Shown: positions 45,566-57,559 of the stretch, in pieces | Position numbering within the stretch: the first letter of the stretch is position 1 | How the letters are laid out: every line of letters starts with the position of its first letter | From: Ascaphus truei | Taxonomy: Eukaryota > Chordata > Amphibia > Anura > Ascaphidae | Direction of reading: 5' to 3' | Assembly (NCBI GenBank): GCA_036426205.1 | Contig: CM071570.1 | Span: 140,263,048-140,327,047 of the forward strand | DNA: 64,000 bases | Notes under the pieces: generated by a model | Database searches by the model: none | Seen by the model: the letters and a program-made list of their open reading frames with translations, nothing else | What the model was told of the DNA's origin: nothing | Program-made: the position numbers and the translations under genes

Positions 45566-46694
45566 TATGCGTTATTATTTAAAGTGTTAATGAATTATAT
45601 TAAAGATGCCTTATCCCCATCCCAGATAAGAAAGAGGTTGTCAATATATTCCTATAAAAAAATTAAAATAATCTTATTTCTAAAGGTGTTAGTGTTGCCA
45701 TAAATGTGTAAATATTCCCACCAACTCATAAATAAATTTGCATATGAAGGTGCAAAAGAAATACCCATTGCTGTGCCACATATCTGTAAATAAAATAAAT
45801 TGTCAAACAAAAAATAATTGTGGGTAAGTAAAAAGTGAATTATCTCAAGTAAAAAAGTAGATTGTGCTGGTGAAATATTAGAAGCATCCAAAAAGTGTTG
45901 TACTGCCTTAATACCATGATGATGACTAATGATGGTATATAATGAAGTTATGTCTAATGTAACCAAGAGGTATGTTTTTGACCATTTAATGTCTATCAGT
46001 GCCTGTAAAAGGTCTGTGGTGTCACGTACAAAAGATGGTAACAGCTGAACAAAGGGCTGTAGGTATATGTCAACATACCTGGACAACTCATCTCCCAAAG
46101 ATCCAATACTCAACGCAATAGGTCTACCGGGACACCTATCGAGGGATTTATGGATCTTTGGAAGATGATGAAAAATAGATATCACAGGTGATTGTTTAAA
46201 AGGAAATTGTATTCCATTTATTTTAATACATACAAAATCTTTCCCAATTGCAACAATCCCTTAATTCTTCAAGAAAGGAAACAGTAGGATCCCCCCTTAA
46301 ACACTGATATGAGCAGTCATTACTGAGTTTCTGCAATGCTTCCTCCCTATATTGATCAGTGTGTTGAACCACTATGGCAACCCCTTTATCTGCATTTGTA
46401 ATAATTATAGATATATTTTATTTTAGGGACGCCATAGTGGCATTTTCCTCTTTAGTAATATTGGTTAATCCTTTTGATTCTTGTTCAACTAATTTTTCGA
46501 CCGTTTATAAATGTGGAACCCTACTGTACCAAGGGAAAAAGGTTGACCTCAGTCTGAAACCCGAATCCCTGGACCTAAGAATGGCCCCCAAAGTAATATC
46601 TTCCAAAGATGAACCCTGCTCATCTTGTAGAGCCTGCATATCATGAAGGACACATATATCTTTGAAAGTATTCAATCTACAGTAGATTAATCCT

Positions 46695-47887
46695 TTTCGT
46701 AAAAATATAATCTTCCATCGTCGCTACATAGACGATTGAATCTTGATATGGAATGGAGACTTGGACACATTGCTAGCTTTCGTTGACTACCTGAATCAAA
46801 ATACTTACAATTTGAAATGTACTTCATCATACCATACTAATCATATTAGTTATTTGGTTCTTAACTTATATATTGATGTAAATTGTACAATACAGACGGA
46901 TTAATTCCGCAAACCCAATGGACGCAGTTCCATGCTAAGAGCCAACAGTAACCATCCAAGGCCACTTCTACGTGGCATCCCTACAGGAAAATTCCGCAGA
47001 TTTCAGCGAATATGCTCCACTGATGAGATGTTTGCAAAACAGTCTGAGGTGTTGAACTCAAGGTTTAGAGACAGGGGATACCGTGAATTAGATATACACA
47101 CAGCCTACATGCGAGCTCTAGAGACTAACCATCTAGAGTTATTAAAAAAGACAAACACTAAAAATAAACAGAAAAGATCAATACCACCAAGTGGATACCA
47201 AAATAGTAAAGAAGATGTTCCATTGTTTATTACTACCTATAGTAATCAAGCCAATCATGTAAGAGCTATTATAGAAAAACATTGGAAGGTTTTACATCTT
47301 GACAAAGATCTAGTGACAATGGTACAGACATATCCAAAATTTGTTTATAAAAAAGCAAAAACTATAGGTTATCATTTTTCCCCAAGTCTTTTTGTACCAT
47401 CTAATAACACACAGCAGAGATTGAACCCTCCAAAATGCTTCCACAAATGTGGTAATTGCAATTATTGCAAATATGCTGCCCCACTTACAAGGATCAAATG
47501 CAAACATACGGGTCAGGTCCATAAAATTAAAAACTTCATGACATGTGCTATGAACTACTGTATGTTATCTATAGGTTGAGTTGTGCATGTGGCAGTGTCT
47601 ATATAGGAAGAACTATTAGACCTTTAAAAGTCAGAATATCTGAACATCTCAGATTAATAAGAAAGAAGGATGATAGGGTTCCAGTATCTAAACACTTTTC
47701 CACATGCCCATTGGGTTCAATTAGCACCTTCACTTTTAGTGCTATAGAATACATTCAAAGGCATGCCAGGGGAGGCAACAGAGAAGCAGTTCACAATCAA
47801 AGGGAGATGTATTGGATTTATACCCTCGGTTCACTAGCACCCGGGGGTATAAATACCGACTGGGAATTAAAACATTTTTTGGTCTAA
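46695..47887 (+). pseudogene. PLE-2b RT C-terminal part and GIY-YIG endonuclease
   Basis: Begins at HRRYIDD (motif C, about 46717) followed by a stop, then LIWNGDLDTLLAFVDYLNQN and a stop before RKPNGRS. From 46932 a 215-codon frame contains NSNHPRPLLRGIPTGKFRRF, the SRFRDRGY block and the linker CHKCGNCNYC-like cysteines (FHKCGNCNYCKYA). A frame overlap at 47543 leads to VIYRLSCACGSVYIGRTIRPLKVRI, the GIY-YIG-type core, with SEHLRLI and KHFSTCPLG after it. The endonuclease would nick target DNA to prime reverse transcription. It is broken only by a few lesions, so younger than its host. Confidence 0.88.
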
Positions 47888-48635
47888 TAACTTTTCATCA
47901 TGAATGGCTTAATGTTCATTTAGTTAGCTTCTTATTGACTAATTCATCAATGATGCCTTTGCCTCTCTGATCATTATTAGTCCTCAGCAGTAGGATCTGC
48001 TTGCTTCTGTCCAAACACCAAACAATTACTGTATTGTTATATATTAATTCAATTATGAATTCATGTTCTAAGTGGTCACATAGACTTTAGATTACTGCTT
48101 ATTAAGTATACAGTTTACACATTATTGGTCTATTTTTGTTTGGTTAAAGATAGTTTGTTATGACCTTATTGTAATTGGATATATGTGATATAATGTATTT
48201 TTTGTCATCAGAGTAAGAATCTCACACAGTTCAGCATGGCAATATAGATCTAGTTTAATATTTGATTATCAAACATATTGTGTTACAATATACTTTCATT
48301 CTGTTTATCACATGACAGAGTGGCCTGCATCCTATGTCCTCAATATCTCCATTTAGCACAGTCTATTGATTTTAACCATTTCGATCTATTTTTTTTACAT
48401 GTTTGTGTCTGCTCTACCATATGATTGGTTTGGATTATTGTGTGAACTATGAACCCTCTCTTCTAGCCAGGGACAAATTTGTCCATTTCCTCCCATCCGT
48501 AGAATACTTCTGACGTGATTGCCAGAACTGTGCACATTGGGCATCAACCAATGAGCGCGCGAGACTGTCCGTTACATCATTTCCGGTGGGGGAAATAAAT
48601 TACAAGAGGGGAGTCCCATAGTAGAAATGTATACT

Positions 48636-48670
48636 CTTTGACGAAGCGCTGTTTACAGCGTGAAACGCGT
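48636..48670 (+). ncRNA. Hammerhead-like core in PLE-2b tail
   Basis: CTTTGACGAA, stem GCGCTG-TTTA-CAGCG, T, GAAACGCGT. Position 3 is T instead of C, so activity may be reduced. Confidence 0.4.
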
Positions 48671-50159
48671 AAGAGGAATGTTTTTTTACTTGTCTATACC
48701 ATGTTGTTGAACATGTATTAAAGATTTTTTCATCAGACCTGCTGTTGCCCCAGATTACCCTTTTTTTGAACGGCTGTGCTTCCCTCTCTTTTCCCCGTTG
48801 GGATCATCTATCTACAGTAGATTCATTTTGATCACTTTGAGGAGACACCTCAGAGGATGATATTTGTGTTGACTCTGTAATATAAATACTCTGATAAATT
48901 TTTCCTGAAAATATTTTTTTAAGGGACAATTTTCTTATAAATGTTTGAACATCAATAATTGTATTAAATCATTTAAAATCATTATCAGGTGCACAATTTA
49001 TACATTTATTTAGAAGGCTTATTTCTGCTGGGTTAAGTTGAACACCTGAAATATTCATTACATTATTATCTCATTCTAAAAGTTATTTTTCTTTTTGGAT
49101 GGCTGAATTATTTTTTGAGCGTCTAGTCCTTTTTTGTTTTTTTGGTCTGACGACCGAGACTCCCATGGAAATGTATGTATGTCTTTATTTATATAGCGCC
49201 ATTAATGTACATAGCACTTCACATTAGTAATACACGTGACAATCATATAAATAACAAATACTACAAATAACAGGTCATGGGAAAAAGTGCTTCAGACATA
49301 AAAGTAACATTTAGGAAGAGGAGTCCCTGCTTCCAGGAGCTTACAATCTAATTGGTAGGTAGGAAGAACGTACAGAGACAGTAGGAGGGCATTCTGGTAA
49401 GTGTGTCTGCAGGGGGCAAAACTTTATGTATTGCTTTAATAGTATTATTCACAGTTCTACTAATATGCTTTTTTAAAGCAAGTGTGTCTTAAGGTGGGTC
49501 TAAAAGGTGTATAGAGAGGGTGCTAGTTAGGCATTGAGGGGAAGGGCATTCCAGAGGTATGGGGCAGTAAGTGAGAATGGTTTAAGATGGGAGAGGGCTT
49601 TAGATACAAAGGAGGTAGAGAGAAGCATCCTTGAGCAGAACGCAAGAGTCAGGATTGTGCATAGCAACAAATTAGGGCTAAGATGTAAAGAGGGGTAGAA
49701 GACTTTAAAGCTTTAAAAGTGAGGAGGAGAATTGAATGCGAGATGCGGGATATGATGGGAAGCCAGGAGAGGGATTTCAGCAGGGGAGACGCGGAGACAG
49801 ATATAGGAAAGAGTAGAGTGATTCTAGCAGCAGCGTTTAGGATAGATTGTAGGGGAGACAGGTGAGAGGCAGGAAGGCCGGACAGCAGGAGGTTACAGTA
49901 ATCAAGATGGGAGAGAATGAGGTCCTGTCAGAGTTTTAGCAGTCGAGCAACAGAGGAAGGGCGTATCTTTGTAATATTGCGGAGGAAAAAGCGACAGGTT
50001 TTAGAAACATTTTGAATGTGAGAGAGGAGTTGAGTGTGACCTCTAGGCAGTGTGCTTGGGCTACTGCGTGAATGATAGTACTTCCAACAGTAATATTGGA
50101 AAATCATATAAAACACTGTGATACCCATGCTTCACTACGCAGAATAAGAGTACAGGGGC

Positions 50160-51995
50160 CCACCTTCCGAGGGTTACAACTGACCTTATAGCACTCTACC
50201 AGTTCAGAGATGCCTTGTGGAAAAGCTACAAAGTAACTGGCACTACCAAGGATGTCAATCACTACAGATGCCTGCGGAACATATGCACAAGGCAAAGAAG
50301 ACTTGCAAAAGCACAATATTACTCTGCCAATCTTCTCCAGAATACATCAAACCCAGCTTCTGGAAGGTTATCAACAATATATTCCAGCCTTCTAACCAAC
50401 AACAACCAAGTAATATCACTAAGGAGGATTTTACTCTGACAAACCCCACTGACATATCAAATGCATTCAATGATTATTTTGTGGGGTGTGCTACTAACTT
50501 ATTAGCGAAATGCAACCCAAACCACAAACATGAATCTCATTCTATCAGAACCCCTATAGCCCCACCCCCTCCCAACACTGCCCACAATTTTCACTTTGTC
50601 CCAGTATCCGAAGAGAAGATTACACAAGTGCTCCTCAAATTAAACCTAAGCAGCCAATGTCGACCTGACTTACTGCAATCTAAGTTCCTAAGATTTGGAG
50701 CCCCAGCCATTGCCAAACCAATTGCTTCCATAGTCAACTCTATTCTGTGTACAGGCCATATCCCTAAGACCTGGAAAACTGCCAGAGTTGTCCCAATCTT
50801 CAAAAGCGGGGACAAAAACACTGTCTCAAACTACATGCCAATGTCTCTTCTCCCAATACTATCCAAAGTCATGGAAAAATGTGTTCACTCCCAATTAAGC
50901 GATTACTATACCAAGACAAATTTTCCTAGCCAATTCCAATCTGGCTTCCGCCCCAAACACTCCACCGTAACTAACTGCTAAAAGTTTGCAATGAAATCCA
51001 GTGTGGAATGGAACGTGGACAACTCACTGGTGCAATATTCCTAGAATTTGCAAAGGCTTTTGATACTGTTGACCATGCTATCTTGCTTAACAATCTCCAG
51101 TACTCTGGAGTAGGAAAGCATGCTTTAAACTGGTTTCATTCCTACCTATCAGGTAGATCCCAACATGTGTCCATTTCAGGCTCTATGCCAATCCCTTGGA
51201 TATCACCTCTGGAGTCCCGCAAGGCTCTGTTCTGGGGCCCCTACTCTTCTCAGTGTTCATCAATGATCTTCCTACAGCTTGTAAGGGAGCTTCAATACAC
51301 ATGTATGCAGATAACACAATCTTATATGCACACAGCCATAGCCTCTCTGAACTCGAACACATATTTCAATCTGACATTTAAGTCTTGAAAATTGGATTTC
51401 CCAAAAAAACTGTTTTTAAACACTGACAAGACTGTAACAATGGTATTTGGGACCAAGGCTAAATTTTTAAAGCTTACAATGTCTGATCTCCAGATCAGAA
51501 CCAACGCTAGCAGCACCCTAACTCCTGTTACTAGTTTTAAATACTTGGGCATATGGTTTAACTCCAATTTAACTTTCGGGATGCAAATTGATACCCTGAC
51601 ATCCAAAACCTATGCCAAACTAGGTGTACAGGCATACCCCGGTTTAAGTACACTCACTTTAAGTACACTCGCGAGTAAGTACATCTCGCTCAATAGGCAA
51701 ACGGCAGCTCACGCATGCGCCAGTCAGCACGTCCTGAACAGCAATACCGGCTCCCTACCTGTAACGAAGGTGTGCGCAAGCGGGGAGACTATAGAGCCTG
51801 TTATAAATGCCTTATTTACATCAGTTCTGCATGTATATGACGATTGCAGTACAGTACATGCATCGATAAGTGGAGAAAAGGTGGTGCTTCACTTTAAGTA
51901 CATTTTCGCTTTACAACATGCTCCGGTCCCATTGCGTACGTTAATGTGGGGTATGCCTGTACTTTTCAGGAACAAATTCTCCCTAAGTCTGCTGG
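50160..51995 (+). pseudogene. CR1-group LINE reverse transcriptase, broken
   Basis: Starts in the linker (YRCLRNICTRQRRLAKAQYY). RT blocks: KTWKTARVVPIFKSGDKN, SNYMPMSLLPILSKVMEK, FQSGFRPKHSTVTNC; GAIFLEFAKAFDTVDHAIL (motif A, about 51060); [20 protein letters not shown] (motif B, 51205-51265); MYADN in place of YADD (motif C, about 51310); KKLFLNTDKTVTMVFG and FKYLGIWFNSNLTF. After the MITE the frame resumes LFRNKFSLSLLVR. The endonuclease is absent. Frameshifts near 50985, 51190 and 51385. Confidence 0.85.
51629..51959. mobile_element. 331-bp TA-flanked MITE (Tigger-like)
   Basis: CAGGCATACCCC... and ...GGGGTATGCCTG are inverted ends flanked by TA on both sides (51627-51628, 51960-51961). 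Excision in silico rejoins the LINE frame exactly. Contains repeats of TTTAAGTACA. Pogo/Tigger affinity is inferred from the TA target and CAG start. Confidence 0.88.
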
Positions 51996-53260
51996 TCAGG
52001 GAGGCAGGAAGGACCCCTAGAAGTTGCGCATGCGCAGTTAGGGTGATGCGGCGGCCATTAAAGGTTTGCACAGGCTCCATGGAGAGTAGTGGCGGCCATT
52101 ATAGTGCGCACACATGGCCCCAATGTTAAAGAGGGCCATAAAGGACTACAATTCCAAGCAGCCTCTGGGGACTGCACTTTCACCTTGGTCACAGGCAGCC
52201 AGACAGCCAATAGAGCTTGCAACTTCTCCTGCTGGAGAAGGATACATTGTTGTGTGCAGAGTCAGGAAGCAGACTATGAAGCAAATGAGTTAGTAAGGCT
52301 AAGGAGACAGTGGGGGACGGAAGGGGGGCAGAGAGCTGCGAGCTTCTGCCCTAGGCCAGAAATCCCCAGGCTAGAGCTGAGGCCCTGACTCCCCGCTAGT
52401 GAGGGTGAGTTTTCATAGGGACAGGCCCTTAGGGAAGGACCCTGTGCCCCTTCAGCTGTGTAGTTCCTTAGGGCAGGGAGAGACCCTGTGCAGTTCCTTA
52501 GAGCAGGGAGAGACCCTGTGTAGTTCCTTAGACCAGGGAGAGACCCCGTGCAGTTCCTTAAAGCAGGGAGAGACCCTGTGAAGTTCATTAGTGCAGGGAC
52601 CCAGTGAAAGGGTTTGCTGCATGTTCCTGTTGCTGATCCAGAGACTGTCCTTACGGTGGGACGTCCGGCGGGACCCCATCCCACATGGAGGTACAGATCA
52701 GTGCTGGACCAAGTGGCACCAGTAGACCCTTTGCGAAGACACCCAGGTGTAGAGACACCTGGGCAGGTATTTACAACCTTCCACACGTGCACCAACTTTA
52801 ACTTGCTCCTCACATGTGACAGGCCTGTTCACACACTTGGGTGGGCTTGGACTCTTTGGACACGGGGTTGGGAAGGGGGTGTAAAGGTATAGCCTAGTTA
52901 TGGGCAAGGTTATAGCTGCCAGCTAGTGGCAGAGGGTAACACGGCTGTGTTGCTATACAGTATGATGTGATGTGATGTTATTGTGTTATTTGCCCATATA
53001 GTAAACCTGTGTTATATATACCTTGGTGTATGTGGTTCATATATGTGGGTCCTGTGAAGGGGACATTCTACACTCCTAGAATCCTGCACAGGTGGAGGCG
53101 CTGTAATTAGAAGATCGTTCCAGAGGATTCACCCCAGGATCTCACTAGCGGAGGCTCAGACCTCCTGTGAGCCTGACAGGTATACTGCACCACACCTGGT
53201 AACATATAGGTTCCCCCTCACATACACTCTATATGCGATTGGGTGGGGGAATACCCATTA
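51995..53260. mobile_element. LTR-like insertion (low resolution)
   Basis: Between the point where the LINE frame ends (…SLLVR) and the LINE 3' tail lies about 1.27 kb of unrelated sequence. It has CpG-rich promoter-like DNA, a minisatellite (52450-52600), AGTAAACCTGTGTTATATAT near 53000 and a GCACAGGTGGAGGCGC block like frog LTR ends. Exact ends and target duplication were not resolved. Confidence 0.45.
52450..52605. repeat. ~35-bp minisatellite
   Basis: Four to five units of TTCCTTAGRGCAGGGAGAGA + CCCTGTGCAG, slightly diverged. Located inside the LTR-like block. Confidence 0.85.
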
Positions 53261-55970
53261 CACATGTATTATTTGTCATCTTAACTCTATGCCCAGGACA
53301 TACTTGAAAACAAGATTTAACTCTCAATGTATTACATCCTGGTAAAATATTTTATAAATAAATAATAAATAAATAAAATGTGGAAGGAGGTAGTAGGGCC
53401 AGGTTTGGAAGGAAGTCTGAGGAGCTCTGTTTTTGCCATGTTATGTTTATGTCGGCGGAGCACCATCCAGGATGATATCGCAGAGAGACATTCAGAAACG
53501 TTGGTCTATACAGCAGGTGTAAGGTCAGGGTTTGAAAGGTAAATGTGAGTGTCTCAGCATAGAGGTGATAGTTAAACCCAAGAGATGTGATTAAGTCACC
53601 TAGACAAAATGTGTACAGAGAAAAGAGAAGTGGTCCCAGGACAGAGCCCTGGGGTACCCCCACAGAGAGATTGCTAGAGGACAAGGAGGTGTTAGCAGAA
53701 GAGATACTGAAAGTACAATGGGATATGTAAGAGGAGATCTAGGATAGAGCTTTGCTATAAATACCAAGAGTATGGAGAATGTGAAAGAGAAGAGGGTGGT
53801 CCACGGTGTCCAATGCTGCAGAGAGGTCAAGGAATATGAGCAGAGTGTAATGACCTCTGTCTTTGGCAGCATGGAGGTCATTAGTTATTTTAGTGAGGGC
53901 AGTTTCAGCCGAGTGAGCAGTGCGGAAGCCAGATTTTAGAGGGTCTAGGAGAGAATGGGCGTTGAGAAAGTGGAGCAAGCGAGACATTCAAGGAGTTTAG
54001 AGGCAAAAGGCAGGAGGGAGACAGGTCGATAGTTAGAAAGACAGGTAGGGTCAAGCTCGTTTTTTTTGAGTAATGGTATAACTGTTGCATGTTTGAAGGA
54101 GGAGGGAAAGGTACCAGAATAGAGGGAGGAGTTAAAAATGTGTGTGAGTATAGGGGTTAAAGTAGGAGCAAGAGGTTTTAGGAGATGGGAAGGAATAGGA
54201 TCAAGAGGTCAAGTGGTAGAGTGAGAAGAGGAGATCAGCAGTGACACATCCTCCTCTGAGACAGCTGAAAAAGAGTCAAGGATGGCAGGAGGAGAGTTAG
54301 GATGCGGTGTAGGATGAGAGGAGGAAACAGAGGAGATGTTCTGACGTATGGATTCCACCATTTCCTTAAAATAGAAAGCATAGTCCTGAAGGGAGATGAA
54401 GGAAGAAAAAGAGGCAGCTGAGGGTGGTTTGAGTAGAGAGTCAAAGATAGAGAAGAGTTGGCATGGGTTAGATTTGTGCATGTTGATTAGTGAAGAAAAA
54501 TATGTTTATTTAGCTTGAGAGAGGGCAGAGTTGAAATAGGATAGCTTAAATTTGTAGTGAAGGAAGTCTGCGAGAGTGTGAGAGTTCCACCAGAGGCATT
54601 CAGAGGAACAAGTGGAGGAACACAGCATGCACGTGTGGGAATTTAGCCAGGTCTGTTGTAAGAAGGGGCGGGGATGGCAAAGAGAAAGTGGGGAATGTAG
54701 ATCAAGAGAGGAAGATAAGGCAGAGTTGTAGTTCCTGACCAGGTTGTCAGGGTCTGGAGCAGAATGGAGAGAGGAGAGGGAGGAGCGTAAAGTGGAATCA
54801 AAGGCTGGAAGGTTAATAGAGCGCATGTTTCTGCAGAAACAAGGGGTAGATGGAGATAGAGAAGGGGAGAAACGAGAGAGAGAAAATGAGATGAGGTGAT
54901 GGTCAGAGAGAGGAAAGGGGGAAATGGAGAAATCAGAAAGAGAAAAGTTTTTTGTGAAAACCATTTCTAGGCAGTGGCCATCCTTGTTGGTGGTGGCTTC
55001 AGTCCACTGTTGAAGACCAAAAGAAGAAGTTAGAGAGAAAGGGACAGCCCAAGGGAGAGAGGGGTCATCAATGTGGCAGTTGAAGACCCCAGGGAGAAGA
55101 AAAGGGGAGTCTGAGGAGAGAAAGAAAGAGAGCCAGGATTCAAAGTGAGAGAGAAAGGCAGAAGGGGGATGAGTAAAGGTAGTTGGGCGATAGATGACAG
55201 CCACGTGGACAGGGAGAGGAGAGAAGATCTGGACAGTGTGAGCCTCAAAGGAGGGAAAAGCAAGAGAGGGAGGAATAGGAAGATTTTGGTAATGGCAGAG
55301 AGAGGAAGAGCCCCACGCCTCCACCCAGCCATCAGGGTGAGAGTGTGGGAGAAAGAAAGGCCACCATAAGAGAGAGCAGCTTCCAGAGAAGAGTCAGACT
55401 GAATTAACCAGGTTTCAGTTATAGCAAAAAGGAGCAGAGTGAGATAGAAAGAAGTCATGCACAGAGAGGAAATTGTTAGAAAGGGAGCGAGAATTCCAAA
55501 GGGCACAAGAGAAAGGCTGAGAGGAGGGAGGGTGGCATGGTATGAGGTTGGAGGGGTTGACACCAGAAGTACTGTAGTAGAAGATGCATTTGGCAGGCGA
55601 GTACGAGAGCATGGAGAAATAAGGCAAGGACCAGGATTGGGAGAGATATCCCCAGAAGCAAGGAGGAGAAGCATGGATAGAAAGAGAATGTGTGGGGATG
55701 TTTTGTAAGGTGAGTTTTAGTGCAGGGAGTATAGCTGTGTAGTGACAGAGGGAGCAGGTAAGAAAGTAAATCATGTGAACTGAGAAGTGGTGAAGGAAGG
55801 AGAGATGGAGATATATAAATAGAGTTAGAGACATAATGAGGCTGGTAGAAAGTAGTGCATAATTTGAAAACAAGTGAGGTCATAGCAAATATAAACAGTA
55901 AAGCCGGCATCACAGCAATAGTTAAGTGCTGATATGTGCAGTCTGGGATAGATAATATCCTCCTTTCCAG

Positions 55971-56409
55971 CATAGATCAATTCCAGGATTCAGGGCCAGT
56001 AGGTGTTGTTCACTTATTCATTCCATTTGAACTCCCTATAAACAAAATCCAACATTATATGCCACTTGGAACCTGGCTTCTTCAATTATGGCTGCAAACA
56101 GCATAAGGCTGCTGGGCTTTTAGATTTATTGGTCTAAAATGTCACCTGACTGATTTAAGTTCAGCCAGACAACTTGATTAGCACATGTGAGTCACATTAA
56201 AAACAGATGTTTTTTTTTAAAACAGGGTGTTGTCCTGCCTAAGTGACAATCTGAATTTAATTAAGATACACATCAATGGGTCATTTAGAGACATAATTCA
56301 AATATAGTTTTCACCAGATATACAGTACTTGTTACAAGTTGAATTGACTAAAATAGACAGCAGGGGATGATTTAGAGACAGAATTCAAATATAGTTTTTA
56401 CCAGATATA
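55971..56409. other. No gene recognised
   Basis: Unrecognised sequence containing a repeated phrase (TAGAGACATAATTCAAATAT near 56288 and a close repeat near 56372), a local ~80-bp duplication. Confidence 0.45.
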
Positions 56410-56979
56410 GGGCACCATGCAGTAAGCAGCGATAAGCCACTTATTGCCAGCTTATCGCCAAAAAAGCCTACAATGATTCAGTAAACTCCGAAAAGACGGC
56501 GATAAGAGCAAACACCTTTTTTGCAGAGAAAAAAAAAATCACCAAATGTGCAGCGATAAGCCACTTATCGCCAGTTTCTAAAACTCGCTGAATTCAAGTA
56601 GCCCCGGTCAGCTTATTGAGGCAGATCACCGCTCTAGAATTGAGATTTTCTCTCCAAATTGCCAGGAGAAGTTGGCAAGAAGGTGGTGAGAATCTGCCGA
56701 TAAGAGGCGAGCCGGCACATAGGAAAAAAAATGCATTTTTCATGCATCGGATTGATTCCAGAGCTGATATCCATTAATATCACCACCGGAGACCCCCGGC
56801 ATGAATTTGATGCATGAAAAATGCATTTACAGGCAACTTCATTACCTTAGCGGCAAACCGCTAAGGCAAAGAAGGGGTTAACCACCAGTACCATGCTTAT
56901 TGTGGGTAGCCGGGGTGGTTGAAGGTGGTATTTTGCTCTTGGTGGGTGTTTAGGCCTTGCGTTAGGGTTGCGGGTGGAC

Positions 56980-57033
56980 TTAACTCCTTCATTACCTTAG
57001 CCGTTAATACCACTAAGATAATGAAGGGGTTAA
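56980..57033. repeat. Family M palindrome (copy D, first)
   Basis: TTAACTCCTTCATTACC / ATAATGAAGGGGTTAA inverted repeat around TTAATA. Confidence 0.85.
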
Positions 57034-57559
57034 CCCCTCCCGCTACCCACCCGGTAGGCCTAAACACCCATCCTTGGGTCTACTACCCCCTTCACCCACA
57101 ATAAACAAAAATATACATAACAGCCCTACTACCAATCACCTAGGCCACCAATAACCATTACAATATGTGATAAACACACAACCTACCCTGTGCCCCCACA
57201 TAAAACAATAATGAATTTTCTAATGCATAGGATTAATACCAAAGGCTGGCGAGGGTCCCCGGGTGGACCCCACGGGCGACCGGGGGTACTCAGGTGGTCC
57301 CTGTGGGTCCGCTCTGGCCTGCACTACCATTCGTGTTGTAATACATAAAGATGGCCTACATTTCAATAAATACACATCCCCCCACCCCAAACATGTACAG
57401 TAATGTGCAAAATAACTATTATCCAGACATGGATAATAGATCATTTGCCCATTCTTAAACAAAACATTAGCCAGGCAGCATAAATAAATTAAATAAAAAT
57501 GTTCTTCTTACTCCTGCCATTTTGAAGGGCCTAATCGTCAGCATCAAATAAATATTGAA

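Larger units (their letters stand above)
46689..48809 (+). mobile_element. PLE-2b, plus-strand 5'-truncated Penelope-like element
   Basis: Flanked by a 14-bp target duplication ATCTACAGTAGATT (46675-46688 and 48810-48823). Starts within the RT near motif C, carries the endonuclease and ends in a tail with a hammerhead-like core and TTTTTTGAACGG sequence. It inserted into PLE-2 in the opposite direction, which mimics an inversion. Confidence 0.85.
43900..49165 (-). mobile_element. Minus-strand Penelope-like element PLE-2 (host of three insertions)
   Basis: Read on the minus strand the PLE is continuous once three insertions are removed. The N-terminal block is at 49165-48824, the central and RT part at 46688-45568, and the C-terminal part at 44903-44841 and 44399-about 44060. 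Insertions: PLE-2b (46689-48809), a Tigger-like MITE (44904-45565) and a 441-bp fold-back element (44400-44840). Each junction rejoins the protein frame or the target duplication. The left limit is approximate. Confidence 0.8.
44060..49165 (-). pseudogene. PLE-2 reverse transcriptase gene, scattered and broken
   Basis: Minus-strand motifs in order: LNPAEISLLNKCINCAPDN and VQTFIRKLSLKKIF (49010-48890); ADKGVAIVV (about 46390); HHLPKIHKS, CPGRPIAL, RYVDIYLQPF and SFVRDTTDLL (46180-46010); LLVTLDITSLYT (motif A, about 45970); ICGTAMGISFAPSYANLFM (motif B, 45790-45730); YIDN-LFLIWDGD (motif C, about 45635). After the MITE comes YSFHPHHFQYLDLFY, then SGHPRALLKG and LWLCSD-like sequence to about 44060. 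YIDN in place of YxDD is within PLE variation. Stops, frameshifts and insertions make it inactive. Confidence 0.82.
50106..53379 (+). mobile_element. CR1-group LINE inserted in L2, itself interrupted
   Basis: A 5'-truncated LINE with RT coding from about 50130 and a 3' tail at 53262-53379 ending in ATAA repeats, identical in style to 8308-8517. A short ATAAAA-type duplication flanks it. It holds a 331-bp MITE (51629-51959) and an LTR-like block (about 51995-53260). Confidence 0.78.
49500..55690 (-). pseudogene. L2 LINE ORF2 (endonuclease-RT), broken
   Basis: From the 5' side: MLLLLASGDISPNPGPCLIS (from 55674); endonuclease remnants VAVIYRPTT, LPGVFNCHIDD and LSDHHLISFSLS (55220-54880). RT follows: [35 protein letters not shown] (motif A, about 53830) and [16 protein letters not shown] (motif B, about 53640). 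After that comes HLYAE in the YADD position (53560), the CR1 insertion, then SHIQNVSKTCRFFLRNITKI and the ILSHLDYCNLLLSGLP block (50050-49850). Stops and frameshifts throughout. Motif C decay (YAET for YADD) also indicates an inactive copy. Confidence 0.8.
49171..55970 (-). mobile_element. L2-type LINE, long copy, split by a CR1-group LINE
   Basis: The minus-strand 3' tail at 49171-49420 (tail wording GGCGCTATATAAATAAAGAC, then TTGTAAGCTCCTGGAAGC) is that of L2 elements. Coding remnants run 49485-50105, are interrupted by 50106-53379, and resume 53380-55970 through RT, endonuclease and a start region with a 2A-like motif. The join across the insertion restores sequence that reads DFPI..VGSTIIHA after correcting small indels. 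Confidence 0.82.

Noticed and set aside
45652..47887. 5' inversion (twin-priming type) of a single PLE
   Set aside because: A 14-bp direct repeat flanks the plus-strand part and the minus-strand PLE continues beyond it, so nested insertion explains it better.
51392..52129. 245-codon open frame as a single protein
   Set aside because: It reads from LINE RT through a TA-flanked MITE into LTR-like DNA; only the first part and a short piece after the MITE are LINE protein.
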